A stretch of 64,000 bases of DNA, from positions 1 through 64,000 of the forward strand of contig NZ_JBLWTL010000014.1 in the NCBI RefSeq assembly GCF_048270095.1. The letters run 5' to 3'. The stretch is from Maricaulis sp048270095. Its GTDB lineage: Bacteria; Pseudomonadota; Alphaproteobacteria; Caulobacterales; Maricaulaceae. The position numbers and the translations under genes are program-made. Every line of letters begins with the position of its first letter. The stretch's first letter is position 1. Shown in pieces: positions 60,534-64,000 of the stretch. The notes beneath the pieces are model-generated. The model searched no databases. It saw only the letters and a list, made by a program, of their open reading frames with translations, and had not been told where the DNA came from.

Positions 60534-60968
60534 TCAGGGGTTGGGGGAACGCGTCCAGACCTGGCTGCGGCACAACGGGCCGAAGCAAGCGGTCACGCGA
60601 AGGCGGGTGGAAGACAACAGCTCCAGACGGGCGCGGAACTCCTTGCCGTCGTCGGGATTGTAGAGCCGGCCATTATGCCACCCCTCCCCGTCGGCCGGAA
60701 AACCCCACAAGATCGGAACACCGACCAGGGGGCGCCCGCGCAGCTCCGGTTGGCGATTTCGAACGTCATGCAGCTGGCCACCGGAAACACTGCCCTCAAC
60801 CCGGGCCAGCGCACCGCAGGGCGTCCCGTCGCCGCAATCACTGATCTCGACCAGGGCGCCGTGCCGGACCGTGCGCCATTGGCCGGTAAGCGCGTCGACC
60901 GGCTCGGCGCTGGCACCGACGGCCAGGAAGAGGTAGGAGAAGATGGACACTAGGACAGTGGACGGCAT
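60534..60968 (-). CDS. DUF2147-family exported protein
   Basis: The 144-residue protein has a signal peptide (about 1-21, ending VGASAEP) and a DUF2147 domain containing GQWRTVRHGALVEI, GRLYNPDDGKEFRARLEL and LRVTACFGPLCRSQVW. The family is often found in envelope or membrane-lipid contexts, with no proven reaction. A perfect inverted repeat at 60979-61010 lies 11-42 bases before its start, between it and the divergent tetR gene, so TetR control is likely. Confidence 0.8.
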   Translation of the reverse strand: MPSTVLVSIFSYLFLAVGASAEPVDALTGQWRTVRHGALVEISDCGDGTPCGALARVEGSVSGGQLHDVRNRQPELRGRPLVGVPILWGFPADGEGWHNGRLYNPDDGKEFRARLELLSSTRLRVTACFGPLCRSQVWTRSPNP

Positions 60969-60978
60969 GATCGCTCGC

Positions 60979-61010
60979 TGATTTAATTAGTACGTGTTAT
61001 ATTTAAATCA
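60979..61010. promoter_or_regulatory. Candidate operator: 8-bp inverted repeat in the TetR-DUF2147 gap
   Basis: TGATTTAA and TTAAATCA are perfect complements, separated by 16 bases containing TACGTG. The site is in the divergent promoter region (89 bases), and its AT content is far above that of the surroundings. TetR-family operators are often such palindromes. Confidence 0.6.
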
Positions 61011-61057
61011 TTTCCTGTGTCAAGGCAGGGAGTTTCACAGTGTTGGAAAGGCGGATA

Positions 61058-61687
61058 ATGGCCGCGCCAAAACAAGCCGAACGCCGCACCAGAGGGCGCC
61101 CCGCACGTTCGCCGGAGCAGATCGCCGATATGCGCGGCCAGATATCGGCCTGCGCGCTGCGCCTGTTCCAGGACGAAGGCTATGCGGCCATATCGATGCG
61201 CCGGCTGGCGCAGGAGACCGGCTGCACGGCGATGACGCTGTACAAGTATTTCGACAGCAAGATCGACATTCTGCGCACGCTATGGGGGGATGTGTTCGAC
61301 GAGCTTTTTGACGGGCTAGAGCAAATCGCCGATCAGAACAGCGAGCCGGTGGCGCGCCTGAACGCGATCGCCGCAGCCTATGTCGCGTACTGGCTTGAGC
61401 ATCGCGAGCACTATTTCATGGTGTTCATGTCGGGCGGGGTCAGCCAGTCCGATGTTGTCGGCTTTGTTTCCGATCCCGTCTTGCTGGCCCGGTTCGAGCT
61501 ATTGCGCACAAGCCTCGATGCTGCCTTGGGAGCCGACACCGATGCCGAGGAATTGCGCCTCAAGACCGACCTTCTCCTGTGCGCTCTCAACGGCATCGCG
61601 CACAATCTGATCACGATCAACGGCTACCCTTGGTCTGATCCCGAACAGCTGGTGCGGCAGGCGACCGGCGGTCTTCTGGCGAATTGA
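61058..61687 (+). CDS. TetR-family transcriptional regulator
   Basis: The 209-residue protein has an N-terminal TetR helix-turn-helix (about 25-70) in YAAISMRRLAQETGCTAMTL plus YKYFDSKIDIL, followed by a helical ligand-binding domain. The ligand is unknown. ATG 61058 is preferred because GGAAAGG lies 6-12 bases ahead, inside the longer frame from GTG 61040. It is divergent from the DUF2147 gene and should repress that small operon and itself through the dyad at 60979. Confidence 0.9.
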   Translation: MAAPKQAERRTRGRPARSPEQIADMRGQISACALRLFQDEGYAAISMRRLAQETGCTAMTLYKYFDSKIDILRTLWGDVFDELFDGLEQIADQNSEPVARLNAIAAAYVAYWLEHREHYFMVFMSGGVSQSDVVGFVSDPVLLARFELLRTSLDAALGADTDAEELRLKTDLLLCALNGIAHNLITINGYPWSDPEQLVRQATGGLLAN

Positions 61688-61771
61688 GCCTGGGCCGCGC
61701 GTCAAGGCCGCCTTTGGCGCCGCGGAGCGGGTCGCCTGAGCGATCAGCGCGACCAGAAGGCCAGCTTAACT

Positions 61772-61942
61772 GATGAGCGGGACATGGTCCGGCTTTGCCG
61801 GTGCGTGTCCCGACTTGGGTCGATCAAAACGGTGTCTGCATCGGCGAAGCTGAACCCTGTGCCGTCGCGCTTGACCCGATCCGGACGGTGCGCCCACCAG
61901 GTCGGGACGCGCACCGGCAAAGCCGGACCGCGTCCCGGCATC
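61772..61942. repeat. 171-bp element with terminal inverted repeats
   Basis: The arms 61772-61814 and 61900-61942 are about 43 bases and near complementary. The core GGTCCGGCTTTGCCGGTGCG appears in both, in opposite orientation. No gene is inside. It is one of several such elements and lies in the 617-base gap after the tetR gene. Confidence 0.7.
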
Positions 61943-62007
61943 AGCGCGGCCAACTCACCAATTTATCCACCCCCTGCCCCCGCCAAGCGACAATCGAGCC
62001 CATTCCG

Positions 62008-62240
62008 CTCTTTGACATCGTTGGCCCGAACACAAATACCGCCCTGGAAAACAGGCCGCGCGCTCAGCGCCCCTTTGCCGCAAGCTGGCATTATCGGTGA
62101 CAGTCAGTGACAGAGAATGGCAGAACCAGTCACGCCGAATTCCTAGATTCCATGCGCCTGGACGGCGAAGAATGACAGTGGGTGGCAGACAGCCGTTTTT
62201 GAGCGACGGACTGTCACCGAACGTGACGCCTGCCTGACAA
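62008..62240. other. TTTGACATCG motif with following GACAG repeats
   Basis: CTCTTTGACATCGTTGG at 62008-62024 is followed by GGTGACAGTCAGTGACAG at about 62096-62113, then GGCAG, AATGACAGTGGGTGGCAG and GACTGTCACC up to 62220. The order matches the 11666-11840 region. No coding frame explains it. It lies directly upstream of the PLP decarboxylase. Confidence 0.45.
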
Positions 62241-62304
62241 AGACGCCGCCAAAGCGCCCAAATGACGTTAGGCTCAGACCGGTGAGTCCGGCATGGGGAA
62301 GACT

Positions 62305-63702
62305 ATGGATCTGGAACAATATGGCCGCTGGGCCAAGCGGATTGCCGACTGGTCGGTGGACTATCTCTCCACCTTGCGTGATCGCCCGGTGCGGGCGCAG
62401 ACGCAGCCCGGCGATATCCTGCGCCAGCTCCCCGCCTCGCCGCCGGAAACGGCCGAGGCGATGGAGCAGATATTCGCCGATTTTGAACGCATCGTGCCCG
62501 ATGGCATGACGCATTGGCAGCATCCGCGCTTTTTCGCTTATTTCCCGGCCAATGCGGCGCCGGCCTCGATGCTGGCCGAACAGCTCACGGCGACCATGGC
62601 AGCGCAATGCATGCTGTGGCAGACCTCGCCGGCGGCGACGGAAATGGAAACCCGCATGGTCGACTGGATGCGTCAGGCGCTTGGCCTGCCGGAAGCCTTT
62701 CGCGGCGTCATCCAGGACAGCGCCTCCTCGGCCACTCTCGCCGCCATCCTGACCATGCGCGAACGCGCCCTCGCCTGGTCCGGCAATACCGCCGGGCTAT
62801 CCGGCCAGCCCCGCCTGCGGATCTACGCCTCGGCCCAGGCGCATTCCTCAATCGACAAGGCGATCCGCATCGCCGGGATTGGCCAGGACAATCTGGTCAA
62901 GATCGCCACCGATGACGATGACGCCATGCGCCCGGAGGCATTGACTGCCGCCATCGCTGCCGACCGCGCCGCCGGATATATGCCCGCCGGTATCGTGCTG
63001 TGCGTCGGTGGGACCTCGGTGGGCGCGTCCGACCCGATTGCCGCCATCCTGGATATCGCGGCGGCTGAAGGCCTCTACAGCCATGTTGACGCGGCCTGGG
63101 CGGGCTCGGCGATGATCTGTCCGGAAGTGCGCGAGATCTGGGCCGGGGTCGAAGGCGCCGATTCCATCGTCTTCAACCCGCACAAATGGCTCGGGGCGCA
63201 ATTTGATTGCTCGATCCAATTCCTTGCCGATCCGGGCCCGCAAGTGCGCACGCTCGGCCTGCGGCCGGATTACCTCGAAACCCCCGGCCTCGATGATGGC
63301 GGCGCGGAGGGCCTCGTCAATTACAGCGAATGGACCGTGCCGCTGGGGCGCCGCTTCCGGGCGCTCAAACTCTGGTTCCTGATCCGCGCCTACGGTCTGG
63401 AAGGCTTGCGCACCCGGATCCGCAATCACATCGCCTGGGCGCGCGAAGCGGAAGCGGCGATTGCCGCCCTGCCCGGCTTCAAGATCGTGACGCCGTGCCG
63501 CTTCTCGCTCTTCACCTTCCGCTATCAAGACGAGCCGGCAACGCGCGCATTGCTCGACCGCATCAATACCGACGGACGCACCTATCTGACCCAGACCGTG
63601 CATGACGGCCAATTCGTCATCCGCTTCCAGGTCGGCCAGTTCGATTGCACCCGCAGCGACGTAATGATGGCCGTCGACATACTGGCCGAACTAGCGGCCT
63701 AA
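62305..63702 (+). CDS. PLP-dependent group II amino-acid decarboxylase
   Basis: The 465-residue protein has the fold of aromatic L-amino-acid and related decarboxylases. The PLP lysine is Lys294 in NPHKWLGAQ, with His260-x-Asp262 in SHVDAAWAGSA for cofactor contact. The substrate cannot be fixed; tryptophan, tyrosine, histidine or a nonaromatic amino acid are possible. ATG 62305 has GGGGAAG 3-9 bases ahead; 62293 would add four residues. It is convergent with the DUF2807 gene at the right edge, overlapping by four bases. Confidence 0.9.
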   Translation: MDLEQYGRWAKRIADWSVDYLSTLRDRPVRAQTQPGDILRQLPASPPETAEAMEQIFADFERIVPDGMTHWQHPRFFAYFPANAAPASMLAEQLTATMAAQCMLWQTSPAATEMETRMVDWMRQALGLPEAFRGVIQDSASSATLAAILTMRERALAWSGNTAGLSGQPRLRIYASAQAHSSIDKAIRIAGIGQDNLVKIATDDDDAMRPEALTAAIAADRAAGYMPAGIVLCVGGTSVGASDPIAAILDIAAAEGLYSHVDAAWAGSAMICPEVREIWAGVEGADSIVFNPHKWLGAQFDCSIQFLADPGPQVRTLGLRPDYLETPGLDDGGAEGLVNYSEWTVPLGRRFRALKLWFLIRAYGLEGLRTRIRNHIAWAREAEAAIAALPGFKIVTPCRFSLFTFRYQDEPATRALLDRINTDGRTYLTQTVHDGQFVIRFQVGQFDCTRSDVMMAVDILAELAA

Positions 63703-64000
63703 TTCCCGGTGTCGAACCGGACTACCCCGCCCATCGAGGACCGAGCCTCACGCTGCGCAGGCTCGCCAAATATCCGCACCGACGCACCGGTCGAGGCGCT
63801 CGCCTCGGCGCGCTCACTGGCAAAGACGCGGGCCTCGCCGCCGGTCGAGGAATCGATCTCCACCGACTGGCACACCAGGTCGCGCGCTCTCAGCACGCCG
63901 CCCGTCGACAGATCCAGATCGAGCCGGTCGCAGGTCCCGGAAAGCTGGACTTCGGCGCCGGTGCTGACCTCAACGGACAGCGCATCGGCGGCAATGCCCG
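63699..64000 (-). CDS. DUF2807 (head GIN domain) protein, 3' part
   Basis: The minus strand keeps about 100 codons open to the window edge, ending FDTGN. Short repeats such as STGGVLRARDL, SSTGGEARVFA and SSMGGVVRFD are typical of the DUF2807 putative adhesin head domain, a beta-helix-like fold. The start and any signal peptide are outside the window. It resembles, in style but not in detail, the bactofilin-like proteins at 40938-45771. Confidence 0.75.
   Translation of the reverse strand, partial: GIAADALSVEVSTGAEVQLSGTCDRLDLDLSTGGVLRARDLVCQSVEIDSSTGGEARVFASERAEASASTGASVRIFGEPAQREARSSMGGVVRFDTGN

Noticed and set aside
60099..60953. Plus-strand open frame of 284 codons
   Set aside because: It is antisense to two small genes, one with a signal peptide and DUF2147 motifs; no domain is seen in it.
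1..64000. CRISPR array, complete insertion sequence, prophage or rRNA operon
   Set aside because: No regularly spaced repeats, transposase, phage structural gene or rRNA segment was found on either strand.

Overview
The window looks like a chromosomal segment from a high-GC alphaproteobacterium, most likely of the Maricaulales/Hyphomonadaceae/Caulobacterales type. I infer this from gene order and gene architecture, not from a marker-gene comparison. The supporting features are the dusB-ntrB-ntrC-ntrY-ntrX-trkA-(trkH-dat)-hfq-hflX chain, a fused ispDF gene, PDH E1-beta carrying its own lipoyl domain, eno/ftsB next to pdhA, and the cluster rlpA-dac-tmk-holB-tatD-MBL hydrolase. Most of the sequence is ordinary core genome. 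The accessory material sits between genes.

Layout. 1-4.6 kb: left-edge fragment of a DUF559 gene, a fused GNAT-nitrilase, a GFA protein, small membrane proteins and a CbpA/CbpM chaperone pair. 4.9-11.5 kb: sensing and secreted proteins, namely an XRE regulator, a soluble globin-coupled chemoreceptor followed at once by a BLUF photoreceptor, a metal-hydrolase-like lipoprotein, a large secreted metallopeptidase with three PPC-like modules, and a protein with three 26-residue repeats. 11.9-17.6 kb: tRNA-Ser, then rlpA, a DD-carboxypeptidase, tmk, holB, tatD and an MBL hydrolase. 17.7-32 kb: a CPBP protease gene broken by an amber codon, mazG, and on the minus strand the long dusB-to-hflX operon for nitrogen sensing, potassium uptake and RNA regulation. 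32-38 kb: ispDF, pncC, a RatA/COQ10 protein, lipA and two tandem paralogous membrane diguanylate cyclases. 37.9-45.8 kb: an M1-like peptidase with a DUF6702 partner, and three exported proteins with bactofilin-like repeats around an acyl-ACP/CoA synthetase. 45.9-57.9 kb: lpd, thioesterase, pdhC, pdhB, pdhA, ftsB, eno and rpmF, with several small genes inserted in the PDH block. 58-64 kb: an esterase, a low-GC toxin/immunity remnant between two diverged direct repeats, a TetR-DUF2147 divergon, a PLP decarboxylase and the end of a DUF2807 gene.

Points of most interest. (1) Neither NtrC nor NtrX has the GAFTGA loop used to contact sigma-54, and NtrC has also lost part of its AAA+ core. (2) The three bactofilin-like proteins carry signal peptides or lipoboxes, so the predicted beta-helix would lie outside the cytoplasm. 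(3) A globin chemoreceptor and a BLUF protein look co-transcribed. (4) A small, AT-rich orphan toxin/immunity module is bounded by direct repeats. (5) Several structured intergenic repeat families occur at 183, 8466, 49378, 54731 and 61772, and a weaker shared motif occurs at 11666 and 62008. I saw no CRISPR array, prophage, rRNA operon or complete insertion sequence.
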